59,661 bases of DNA from Thermoplasmatales archaeon SW_10_69_26 (GTDB taxonomy: Archaea; Thermoplasmatota; SW-10-69-26): the NCBI GenBank assembly GCA_003009755.1, contig PXUB01000023.1, forward strand, positions 1-59,661, written 5' to 3'. Numbering within the stretch: the stretch's first letter is position 1; each line of letters begins with the position of its first letter. The notes below the pieces were generated by a model. That model was not told the DNA's origin and ran no database searches. It saw nothing but the letters and a program-made list of their open reading frames with translations. Shown piece by piece: positions 23,991-31,388 of this stretch. Made by a program: the position numbers and the translations under genes.

Positions 23991-24809
23991 GTGCTTCGGC
24001 GGACCTTCCAGATCTTGAGCGGTGTCGGTGAGAAGACCGAGCAGAAGCTGTGGCAGCGCGGCATCACGACGTGGTCGGACCTGCGGGAGGCCGGCGACGA
24101 CCGGTTGCCCGGCCGCGTGCAGCGGCGCCGCGAGGCCCACGAGGACCAGTTGGCGATGGCCGAGCATCACCTGGCCGACGACCACACGGCTCCGTTCGAC
24201 CGGTGGCTGCCCGACCGCGAGATCTGGCGGATCCTCCAGGAGGCCGGCGACCGCGTGATGTACCTCGACATCGAGACGACGGGGCTGTCCTACCCCGAGG
24301 GGCGGGCCACCGTCGTGGGCGCCCACACGGACGCCGAGGGGACCCAGCTGCTCGTCCGCGGGCAGGACCTGTCGAGCCGGGCGGTCCAGGACCTGATCGA
24401 CGACGCCGCCTGCCTGGTCACGTTCAACGGTCGCCGCTTCGACGTGCCGTGGCTGGAGCGCGAGTTCGACGTCTCGGTCGACGTCCCGAACGTCGACCTG
24501 ATGTACGCGTTCCGGCGCCTGGACATCACCGGCGGCCTCAAGTCGATCGAGAAGCAGCTGGGTCTCGATCGCGGCGAGGAGATCGACGACGTGGGCGGCT
24601 ACGAGGCGGTCAAGCTGTGGCGACGCTGGGAGCGTGGCAACCACGACGCGCTCGAGCGCTTGCTCACGTACAACGAGGCCGACGTCGTGAACATGCAGCC
24701 GCTGGCCGACATCGCCTACGAGCGGCTGAAGGCCGAGGTCTACGACCCCCACGAGCCGGACGACCCCCAGGCCCAGCAGGCCGAGATCCCCGTCGAGGAC
24801 GCGGGGTAG
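23991..24809 (+). CDS. YprB-like RNase H-fold 3'-5' exonuclease with HhH
   Basis: 272 residues from GTG 23991. The N terminus has a helix-hairpin-helix (ILSGVGEKTEQKLWQRGI) that would contact DNA or RNA. The nuclease domain shows the DEDD motifs: YLDIETTGLSYPEG (Exo I), LVTFNGRRFDVPWLE (Exo II) and LLTYNEADVVNM (Exo III with the last aspartate). This matches the COG3359/YprB group of predicted exonucleases. An earlier GTG (23949) is in frame but encodes a non-conserved leader. Function in repair or RNA trimming is inferred from fold only. Confidence 0.85.
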   Translation: MLRRTFQILSGVGEKTEQKLWQRGITTWSDLREAGDDRLPGRVQRRREAHEDQLAMAEHHLADDHTAPFDRWLPDREIWRILQEAGDRVMYLDIETTGLSYPEGRATVVGAHTDAEGTQLLVRGQDLSSRAVQDLIDDAACLVTFNGRRFDVPWLEREFDVSVDVPNVDLMYAFRRLDITGGLKSIEKQLGLDRGEEIDDVGGYEAVKLWRRWERGNHDALERLLTYNEADVVNMQPLADIAYERLKAEVYDPHEPDDPQAQQAEIPVEDAG

Positions 24810-24861
24810 CTTCACCGGCCCCTCCCCAGCCTACAACTCTCCCCTGTGCGGTGGTCCTCCC

Positions 24862-25365
24862 GTGAGCGACTGGCCGACCGAAGAGGAGGATCTTCGCCCG
24901 CCGGTGCGGGCCTACCTCGAGGACGAGGGCTACGAGGTCCGCGACGAGGTGTGGATCAACGGCCGCATCGCCGACCTGTACGCCTACTGCGGGGACGAGG
25001 AACCCCTCGCGGTCGAGCTCAAGCTCACAAACTGGAAGAAAGCCGTCCGCCAGGCGCAAGCCTACCAGCTGGGCGCCGTCTTCACCTACGTCGCGTTGCC
25101 GATCCTGCACGTGCCCAGGGTGATGCGGCGCGCCCAGGACCTGCGCTCGCGCAACGTCGGGCTGCTGGGCGTGGCTCCGGGGACGGGCAGCGGGTTCCAG
25201 CCGGCCAGCGAGGAGCTCGAGCACGAACCCGGCGACCCGGACGTGCGCGAGCTCATCGAGCCCGGCGACAGCGACCGGTTCTTGCCGTTCCTCGCGACGA
25301 AGATCGTCGACGACGCCGAGCGACCCAAGCGCCGCGAGACGAAGATGCCGCGCTGGCGGCCGTGA
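24862..25365 (+). CDS. PD-(D/E)XK nuclease-like protein
   Basis: 167 residues. The stretch RIADLYAYCGDEEPLAVELK, followed by LTNWKKAVRQAQAYQLGAVF, fits the restriction-endonuclease-like core: aspartate in strand 2, then E-x-K in strand 3 (VELK), then the conserved helix with Gln residues. The N terminus (EEDLRPPVRAYLEDEGYEV) and TYVALP strand are also typical of archaeal proteins of this group. A DNA repair or defence role is possible. Lies 52 nt downstream of the exonuclease gene, same strand, so the two nuclease genes may be co-transcribed. Start GTG 24862. Confidence 0.75.
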   Translation: MSDWPTEEEDLRPPVRAYLEDEGYEVRDEVWINGRIADLYAYCGDEEPLAVELKLTNWKKAVRQAQAYQLGAVFTYVALPILHVPRVMRRAQDLRSRNVGLLGVAPGTGSGFQPASEELEHEPGDPDVRELIEPGDSDRFLPFLATKIVDDAERPKRRETKMPRWRP

Positions 25366-25452
25366 GGCCCGGCCCTCGGCCCGCTGGCGGGCCTCGGCCG
25401 CGAGCTCCTTGCCGTCAATCGTCGGACGGCCGACGAGGGACGGCCCCGGCGA

Positions 25453-26853
25453 TCACGACGCGGTGGTCTCGATCGCGTAGAGGCCGGTCTGCACGTCGGC
25501 GGCGTACGTCACGTCGCCGTCGCCGACGGCGTCCATCGTCACCGGGATGCCGCCCAGGTTGAACCCGAAGCAGCACTCGGTGCCGGGCCGGTAGCCGGTG
25601 TCCTCGTTCGGCAGGTAGGCGCTGACCACGCTCGGGTCGGCCCGCTGCTCGGCCGAGGAGATGTCGATCACCCAGCTGCCGGCGTGGTAGTGGGACAGGT
25701 GCAGGCGGCCCTGGTCGATGCGGAAGAAGTGCGCGCTGAACAACAGCTCCTGCGAGCCGGTCCCGGCGGGGTTCGTCCACGTCGACTCCAGGGTCGGATC
25801 GCTCAGGTCGCTGCCGTCGAGGATCCAGACCGGCGAGGGCGTCTCGTTGTGCCGGTCCTCGAACACCTCGCTGCCGACGACGATCGTGCGCTCGCCGTCG
25901 ATCCACTCGGCGTCGACGGTGTGCGTGTACCAGGGGCTGGCCTCGCCGCCCGGCGTCCAGCGGGAGACCAGCTCGGGCGCGGAGGGCTCGGAGACGTCGA
26001 GAACGTGCATGCCCTGGTAGGCGTAGGCCACGTACAGCAGGGGTCCGGCCTCGGGGTCGTCGATCGGCTTCATGTCGTGGGCGTAGGCGCTACGCAGTCC
26101 CCAGGAGGGGTAGTTGCCCGGGTTGTCGTAGTCGGGGACGTCGCTCATCTCCTCCCCGGCGTAGCCGTAGTGGCCGACCTTGACGAGGTCGGTGCCGGTG
26201 GGGGTGTCGACGATCTCGAGGATCTGGACGCCGTAGTTGAGCGCGAACACGTACGTGGCGCCGTCGAAGCTCTTGATGTCGACGGTGTGGGCGCCGCCGT
26301 CGAGCGGCAGGAAGGCGACCTGCTGGGGGTCGGTCCGATCGGAGGTGTCGAACAGGCGGACGCCGGCCTCGTCGTTCTCGGTGTTGCCCTCGGTGCCCAG
26401 GACGACCCACTCGCCGTCGTCGCTGGCGGCGATCGACCGGTCGCCGCCCAGCGCTCGCTCGTCGTGCCATTCGCCGACGACCTGCATGTCGTCCGGCGAG
26501 CTGACGTCGACGGCGTAGAAGCCGTGGTCGCCCTGCAGGGTGGACGAGGCGAACAGCGTGTCGCCGGCCAGGGCAAGGGCGTGCGTGCCGGAGGCGCCCT
26601 CGTCCACGAAGGAGAGGTGGTCGAGCAGCTCGGCGTTGTAGGCGACGTCGTGCTGCACGGGGTTGGCGTGGTCGTGGGCGTCGCCGGTGGCCGTCATCGC
26701 CTCGAGGGCCGCCTCGTCGGCGGTCCCGTCGGCGGCAGCCTCGCTGTCGGCGGGACCCGCGTCCTCGTTGCCGATGCAGCCGGCGGTCACGAGCAGGCCG
26801 AGGGCGAGCACGGCGAACAGGCAGCGCTTAATCGTCTCTCGAGGAGGGGACAT
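25453..26853 (-). CDS. Lipoprotein with LVIVD-type propeller repeats
   Basis: 466 residues. Signal peptide and lipobox: CLFAVLALGLLVTAGC. An acidic Ala/Asp-rich linker is followed by LVIVD-like blades (FYAVDVSSPDDMQVVGEWHD, VLDVSEPSAPELVSRW, GVRLFDTSDRTDPQQVAFL, SWVIDISSAEQRADPSVV), a propeller family found on archaeal and bacterial surfaces. Conserved histidines (HAHD-type: YAHDMKPI, YTHTVDAEW, HYHAGSW) recur between blades and might bind metal. The ATG at 26851-26853 lies 5 nt after the stop of the upstream lipoprotein gene, so they form an operon. Confidence 0.85.
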   Translation of the reverse strand: MSPPRETIKRCLFAVLALGLLVTAGCIGNEDAGPADSEAAADGTADEAALEAMTATGDAHDHANPVQHDVAYNAELLDHLSFVDEGASGTHALALAGDTLFASSTLQGDHGFYAVDVSSPDDMQVVGEWHDERALGGDRSIAASDDGEWVVLGTEGNTENDEAGVRLFDTSDRTDPQQVAFLPLDGGAHTVDIKSFDGATYVFALNYGVQILEIVDTPTGTDLVKVGHYGYAGEEMSDVPDYDNPGNYPSWGLRSAYAHDMKPIDDPEAGPLLYVAYAYQGMHVLDVSEPSAPELVSRWTPGGEASPWYTHTVDAEWIDGERTIVVGSEVFEDRHNETPSPVWILDGSDLSDPTLESTWTNPAGTGSQELLFSAHFFRIDQGRLHLSHYHAGSWVIDISSAEQRADPSVVSAYLPNEDTGYRPGTECCFGFNLGGIPVTMDAVGDGDVTYAADVQTGLYAIETTAS

Positions 26854-26858
26854 CGTGA

Positions 26859-27893
26859 TCACGTTCCGTTGGCGGTATCGTCGGTGACGGGCAGGTCGAC
26901 GACCTGGGTTCGGTAGGCGATGATCTCGGTCGCGGCGGCGCCGAAGCCGCCGGCGACGTGTTCGAAGGTCCACTCGCCGCCGGCCTCGGTCGAGGAGCCG
27001 TAGGCAGCCGTCAGGCCGCCGCCGACCTGGGTCACCTCGATTTCGGTCGTCTCGCCGGCGGGGTCGGTCGTCGTCTCCTGGTAGTGGCCCGGCTGGCCGG
27101 GGGCGACGTCGATGTTGCCCACGATCTGGGCGAAGCTGGCTTCGTCCTTGGCGTCGGGGACGGAGGCCGAGCCGGTGGGCGGGGCCGGTTGCAGCTGGAG
27201 GTCGATGGCGCCGACGACGCGACCGTCGATGAACTGCTCGCGGTCGTGGGGGACCTTGACGGGGCCCGCGTAGCCGGTGCCGTGATCGGTGACCTGCATC
27301 GAGGCGCCCAGCGGACCCTCGAGCTCGGTGATGGCGCGCTGGTCGGCGTCGTAGGTCAGGTTGACCGAGGTTCCCTCGCCGGTCATCCCGATCTCGGCGG
27401 TCTGGTCCGTCGTCGAGAGGACCTCGGCCTCGAGGTCGGTCTCGTACAGCGTGGTCGACCACGTCTGGCCTTCCTCGAGCGGGAAGGACAGCGCTTGGAA
27501 GGGCTCGCCGTGGACGCTGAAGCCCAGCGTCTGGGCGTCGATGGTGCCGAAGCCGGGGAAGTGGGCGAGGACGGCCGGGTGGGAGAACCCGTCGGCGGGC
27601 ATGCCGACGCGGTACCCGTTGCCGGTCTCACTGGCGACAATGCGCGTGATTTGGTGGGTTTCGCCGGTGTTCGCGTCCTCGATCTGGACCTCCCAGAACA
27701 TGCCGGGCGTCCACGTCGGCGGCTCGGACAGATCAGCCTCCTCGAGAGCCGCGCTATCGTTGGCGGTGTCTGTCTCGTTGCCTTCGTCGGCGGCGGAGGC
27801 CGCCTCCGCGTCGTCGCTTGCGTCGTCGCCTCCCAAGCATCCGGCGGCGCCGGCAGCGACGAGCAGCAACCCCAGCACCAGCGCTCGCTTCAT
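26859..27893 (-). CDS. Lipoprotein, unknown function, operon with LVIVD protein
   Basis: 344 residues from ATG 27891-27893. Lipoprotein signal MKRALVLGLLLVAAGAAGC, then a very acidic linker rich in Asp, Glu and Ala typical of haloarchaeal lipoproteins. The body is beta-rich (FWEVQIEDANTGETHQITRI, EGQTWSTTLYETDLEAEVLS) with no recognised family. It precedes the LVIVD propeller gene with a 5-nt gap, suggesting both surface proteins work together. GTG 27933-27935 upstream is in frame but would disrupt the signal peptide. Confidence 0.72.
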   Translation of the reverse strand: MKRALVLGLLLVAAGAAGCLGGDDASDDAEAASAADEGNETDTANDSAALEEADLSEPPTWTPGMFWEVQIEDANTGETHQITRIVASETGNGYRVGMPADGFSHPAVLAHFPGFGTIDAQTLGFSVHGEPFQALSFPLEEGQTWSTTLYETDLEAEVLSTTDQTAEIGMTGEGTSVNLTYDADQRAITELEGPLGASMQVTDHGTGYAGPVKVPHDREQFIDGRVVGAIDLQLQPAPPTGSASVPDAKDEASFAQIVGNIDVAPGQPGHYQETTTDPAGETTEIEVTQVGGGLTAAYGSSTEAGGEWTFEHVAGGFGAAATEIIAYRTQVVDLPVTDDTANGT

Positions 27894-27990
27894 CGGGCCC
27901 GCCAGCGCCGAGGGGGGTGAAGAGCGTTGGGGCACGGGCGTTGACCGGTCCCTCGGGCGAGGGACCCCGCGGGTTGGACCACCGGGAAAC

Positions 27991-27998
27991 GCTTAAAC
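27991..27998 (+). promoter_or_regulatory. TATA-like box of tRNA-Pro
   Basis: gcttaaac; a start about 27 nt on would give a 5' leader of roughly 26 nt before the tRNA at 28047. Preceding gaaa could be part of a BRE. Confidence 0.5.
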
Positions 27999-28046
27999 CG
28001 GGGCCGCTCTTTCAGCCGCCACCCGGCCGGGGAGACCCGGTGCAGC

Positions 28047-28119
28047 GGGGCCATAGGGTAACTTGGCATCCTTGCGCCTTCGGGTGGCGTTGATGCCGGT
28101 TCAAATCCGGCTGGCCCCA
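28047..28119 (+). tRNA. tRNA-Pro (CGG)
   Basis: 73 nt fold into a full cloverleaf: acceptor GGGGCCA/TGGCCCC with discriminator A at 28119; D arm with GG at 18-19; anticodon stem GCGCC/GGCGT with loop TTCGGGT, anticodon CGG at 28081-28083; T arm GCCGG/CCGGC with loop TTCAAAT. The imperfect D stem is like that of haloarchaeal proline tRNAs. CCA is not encoded and there is no intron. It reads proline CCG codons. Confidence 0.95.
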
Positions 28120-28240
28120 TCGTCCCCGGTTGCGTCCAAGCTCGACGAGCCGGATTTGAACGCAGTTCAAGCGAGAGAGCTCCGCTCTCGAGCGAGCACG
28201 TCCGAGCCCAGCGAGGACGTGCGGACTCCGGCTGGCCCCA
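28099..28240 (+). repeat. tRNA 3'-end duplications and nested hairpins
   Basis: The last 14 nt of tRNA-Pro (28106-28119) recur exactly at 28227-28240, and its T-arm segment 28099-28112 recurs in reverse complement at 28148-28161. Between the copies are three consecutive hairpins: ttgaac/gttcaa (28156-28161, 28165-28170), gagagc/gctctc (28175-28180, 28184-28189) and gcacgtcc/ggacgtgc (28196-28203, 28215-28222), closed by agccgga/tccggct (28148-28154, 28227-28233). This could be an integration scar at a tRNA att site or a structured RNA. Confidence 0.7.
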
Positions 28241-28405
28241 CTTCTGGACGGCCGAAACCACAGCGAAGCGGCCCTCGAGACGCGCCAGCGAGGATGCGTT
28301 CGAGCCGCGAGATCGGCCCCGAGCCCTCGACTCGAGCGCCGGCGGTCTTGGGGTGCGTGGACGCGTTCTCCGCGGCCGGGCGCCCTCGCTTGCCGTTTCG
28401 GATGC
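28241..28405. other. Unassigned stretch between tRNA repeat and pit
   Basis: 165 bases with several short self-complementary words but no gene or RNA that I recognise; the end of the phosphate transporter gene follows on the other strand. Confidence 0.4.
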
Positions 28406-29578
28406 TCAAAGCGGCAGCACGAACACGAGCCCCCAGCAGGCGCCGAAGGCGAGCACGAGCGAGCCGATCCAGGCGAGCACGGTGCGGATGATCTTGCGGG
28501 CGCTGACGGCTTCGGAGCCGGCGGCCAAGCCGCTGCCGACGACGGCGCTAATCACGACCTCGTTGAAGCTGATCGGGATCCCGAAGAGGACGGCGGTTTG
28601 CGCGATCAGGTAGGAGGGGAGCAGCGCGGCGATCGATCGGCGGGGGCCCAGCGACCCGTAGTCCTGGGCGACGGCTTTGATCATGCGCGGTGCGCCGGTC
28701 CAGGAGCCCAGCAGCATGGCGCCGCCGGCGACGCCGATGACGTGCATCGGCTCGATGACGGTGCCCTCGACGACGGGCAGCATCGGGCCGGCGGCGAGCC
28801 CGACCTGGCTGCCTCCGGCGGAGAAGGCCACCAGGGCTCCCAAGGCGACCACGAACCGGCGAGCCCCCTGCCGGGGGTCCGAGCGGACGGTCGCGTAGAC
28901 GAGGGCACCGACGGTCAGCGCAGCGGCCGCCGTAGCCAAGGGCATCCCCAACGAGGGGTCGAGATCGAGCTTCCAGGCGGTCCAGCGGGCCAGCGACCCG
29001 CGCTCGCCCGGGGAACCGAGCAGGTCGAAGCGCAGATGCGCCAGCGTGAGGCCGAGCACGCCGCCCAACGACGGGATCAGCCAGCGCTCGGGCACGCCGT
29101 CGGCGCGGAGCAACCGGGCGATACCGTAGGCCGCGCCGCCACCGAGGAACGGGGTCCCGACCCACAGGGCGCCGATCTGGGCGTACTTGGGCCAGTTCGG
29201 GTCGCCGCCGAGCGCCAGCCCGGCACCGACGACGGCCCCGGTCACGGTGAACGCGGTCGCGATCGGGTAGCCGGCGAACACACCGATCGCGACGAGGATC
29301 GCCGCGGCCGACAGCGCCAGCGCTGCCGCCAGCGGGGGGATCGCTTGACCGATGACGAGCTCGCGGCCGACGGCTTCGGTGACGCTGCCTCCTTGCAACA
29401 GGGCGCCGGCGAGGCCGAGCACGCCGACGAGCAGCGCGGCTCGCAGGACGCCGATCGCGTTCGCGCCGACGGCCGGGGCAAACGGTGTCGACCCTGTGGA
29501 GCCGGCTCCGATCGCCCACGCCATGAACAGGCCGGCGAGGGCGGCGACGACGAGGATCGGGACCGCAGCGAGAGCCAG
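28406..29578 (-). CDS. pit: PiT-family inorganic phosphate transporter
   Basis: 390 residues with about ten membrane helices. Phosphate:cation symporter of the haloarchaeal PiT type. Family signs: FMAWAIGAGSTGSTPFAPAV near the N terminus and its inverted counterpart FSAGGSQVGLAAGPML plus GSWTGAPRMIKAVAQDYGSL and SYLIAQTAVLFGIPISFNEV later. The first ATG (29522-29524) would cut the first helix; the 18 preceding codons (LALAAVPILVVAALAGLF) complete it. No ATG, GTG or TTG exists in frame upstream, but CTG 29576-29578 follows GGGAGGG by 7 nt, so a CTG start is proposed. Located 25 nt after the DUF5828-like gene, which suggests an operon. Confidence 0.9.
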   Translation of the reverse strand: MALAAVPILVVAALAGLFMAWAIGAGSTGSTPFAPAVGANAIGVLRAALLVGVLGLAGALLQGGSVTEAVGRELVIGQAIPPLAAALALSAAAILVAIGVFAGYPIATAFTVTGAVVGAGLALGGDPNWPKYAQIGALWVGTPFLGGGAAYGIARLLRADGVPERWLIPSLGGVLGLTLAHLRFDLLGSPGERGSLARWTAWKLDLDPSLGMPLATAAAALTVGALVYATVRSDPRQGARRFVVALGALVAFSAGGSQVGLAAGPMLPVVEGTVIEPMHVIGVAGGAMLLGSWTGAPRMIKAVAQDYGSLGPRRSIAALLPSYLIAQTAVLFGIPISFNEVVISAVVGSGLAAGSEAVSARKIIRTVLAWIGSLVLAFGACWGLVFVLPL

Positions 29579-29603
29579 CCCGGTCCCTCCCGTCCCAACC
29601 CGC

Positions 29604-30239
29604 TCAGCGGTCGACCGTTGGGGTCGAGCCGCGGCGGCGGGCGTCTTCGAGATCCTGCTCGACGCGCTGGGCGACCTTCTGCTTCAGCTCGTCCGCGTTG
29701 ATGTTGATCTCGAACGCGTATCGGTCCTCTTCGTTCGCGATCTCGGCGAGGTTCGCGCTCACGATCCGGTTGTCGAAGTAGCAGGGGGCCGTCCGCGTCA
29801 TCAGGTGCTCGTAGATCGTCTCCTCGAAGCTGCGGAGCAGGCCCCGCAGGCGGGTGTCGACGGCGCGTCCGGTCAGGCGCGAGGCCTCGGCCACGCGGCG
29901 GATCACGGATTCCTCGACGTAGGCGACGCTCTCGGGCGCGACGAGCGCCTCGCCCGCCCGCTCGAGATCCTCGCCGCTGGACTGACCTTTCTGTTCGCCC
30001 TCCCCTCGATGGAGGCTGGCTTGCGCGGCCGTGCGCGGGCGGAGATCCTCCTGGATCGTCTCGCCCGTGCGGGGCCGCCAGTGATCGAACTCGTGGAGCG
30101 CCTCGCGGAACCGCCGGGCCTCCATGCGGGGGTGGGCCTGAGAACCGAGGTCCTGGAGAGCCTTCGAGATCCGGTCCCCGTGGGCGACGACGTGGTCCCA
30201 GTCGCCCTCCACACGGAAACCCGAGATGCGCTCTTCCAT
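29604..30239 (-). CDS. Conserved haloarchaeal-type protein (DUF5828-like)
   Basis: 211 residues from ATG 30237-30239. The pattern MEERISGFRVEGDWDHVVAH, then FDHWRPRTGETIQEDLRPRT, then AQASLHRGEGE, and near the end APCYFDNRIVSANLAEIA with FEININADELKQKV resembles a haloarchaeal conserved family that I recall as DUF5828; the name needs a profile search. Helical, cytoplasmic, no catalytic motif seen. It directly precedes the phosphate transporter, so a PhoU-like accessory role is a possible guess. An ATG at 30264-30266 would add nine residues. Confidence 0.65.
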   Translation of the reverse strand: MEERISGFRVEGDWDHVVAHGDRISKALQDLGSQAHPRMEARRFREALHEFDHWRPRTGETIQEDLRPRTAAQASLHRGEGEQKGQSSGEDLERAGEALVAPESVAYVEESVIRRVAEASRLTGRAVDTRLRGLLRSFEETIYEHLMTRTAPCYFDNRIVSANLAEIANEEDRYAFEININADELKQKVAQRVEQDLEDARRRGSTPTVDR

Positions 30240-30361
30240 CGCTTGGACAACCCTGGCAGGCATCACCCTTCAGGGTTTCGGATGAACCCTCACCGTCGAC
30301 GGCCGAACGACAGCGACCGAGCCGGTCGGTTGCATCCACAAGGACCCCTGCACCCCAACCC

Positions 30362-30369
30362 GTTTCAAG
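30362..30369 (+). promoter_or_regulatory. TATA-like box of ThiI-like gene
   Basis: gtttcaag, centred 25 nt before GTG 30390, consistent with a leaderless mRNA. Confidence 0.4.
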
Positions 30370-30389
30370 GGAAGGGGGGTTGCGTCGGC

Positions 30390-31388
30390 GTGGCCGACCG
30401 AACGTGGACCACGTTCCTCCTCCGCTACGGGGAGATCGCGATCAAAAGCGACGGCGTCCGGCGTCACTTCGAGGACAAGCTGGAGGCCAACCTCAAGCAC
30501 GGCTTCGCCGTTCGGGGCCTCACGGCGGTCATCGACCGCACGTGGGGCCGGTTCTTCCTCGAGTCCCCCGACGAGGACGTCGCCCGAGAGGTGATCTCGC
30601 GGACCTTCGGCCTCGTCCACGCCTCCCCGGTCGAGGTCGTGGACGCCGACCTGGATGCGATCGCCGACGAGGTCCGCCGGCAGGCGGCCGGGCACATCAG
30701 CCCCGACGAGACGTTCGCCATCCGCGCCCGCCGGACCGGCGACCATCCCTTCGGCTCGCCGGACGTCGGCCGGGTCGGCGGGGACGCGGTGCTACAGGCG
30801 GTGCCGGAGGCCGAGGTCGATCTCGACGACCCGGACCGCGAGATCCACGTCGAGGTGCGCCACGCCGAGGCGTTCGTCTTCACGGAGTTCATCGAAGCCC
30901 CCGGCGGGCTCCCGGTGGGCGCCCAGGGCAAGATCGTGGTCCCGCTGGGCGGGCCTCGCGGGCCGGCGGCGGCGTGGTTGTCGATGCGTCGAGGCTCGGA
31001 GGTCCATCTCGTCGTCCCGGCGGAGGCCGTCGCCCTGGGCGAGGTCTTGGCCCCCTGGGCGCCCGGGATCCAGTGCACGCTGCTGCCGGGTTCGTGGTCG
31101 CGGGAGGGGTTGCTGGCGGCGGCCGAACAGGTCGCCGCGGACGTGGAGGCCAACGCGATCGCGCTCGGCGAGCACGAGGCCCAGGCCGAGGGATCGCAAG
31201 CCATCGACCATCCGGTCCTGCGTCCGCTGGCGGGGCTCCCCGGCCGCCGGTGGCCACGGGGAACCTACCGGGTCTCCAAGGAAGCCGCCAAGGCGCATCC
31301 GGGCACCTGTTGGGACAGCGAGGGACAGGGCCCGGGGGACGTCGCACAGGCCCTCGGGCGATCCGAGACGCGAGAGCTATCCCTTTGA
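30390..31388 (+). CDS. ThiI-like THUMP protein with eroded PP-loop
   Basis: 332 residues. The N terminus matches the ThiI ferredoxin-like/THUMP half that binds tRNA (FLLRYGEIAIKSDGVRRHFE, TWGRFFLE, FAIRARRTGDHPF). The C-terminal half aligns along its length with the ThiI adenylation domain (APGGLPVGAQGKIVV, AAAWLSMRRGSEVHLV, HPVLRPLAGL). However, the ATP PP-loop, normally SGGIDSPVA, reads GGPRGPAAA at residues ~187-195, and the later GES-GQ-ASQT block is also changed. It is unlikely to adenylate tRNA; tRNA binding may persist. Stop abuts the end of the convergent MutS-like gene with no gap. Confidence 0.85.
   Translation: MADRTWTTFLLRYGEIAIKSDGVRRHFEDKLEANLKHGFAVRGLTAVIDRTWGRFFLESPDEDVAREVISRTFGLVHASPVEVVDADLDAIADEVRRQAAGHISPDETFAIRARRTGDHPFGSPDVGRVGGDAVLQAVPEAEVDLDDPDREIHVEVRHAEAFVFTEFIEAPGGLPVGAQGKIVVPLGGPRGPAAAWLSMRRGSEVHLVVPAEAVALGEVLAPWAPGIQCTLLPGSWSREGLLAAAEQVAADVEANAIALGEHEAQAEGSQAIDHPVLRPLAGLPGRRWPRGTYRVSKEAAKAHPGTCWDSEGQGPGDVAQALGRSETRELSL

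Noticed and set aside
28148-28233. Second tRNA gene after tRNA-Pro
   Set aside because: It folds into a cloverleaf-like shape, but lacks T-loop and D-loop consensus and an anticodon loop of 7 nt. Kept as a structural finding only.
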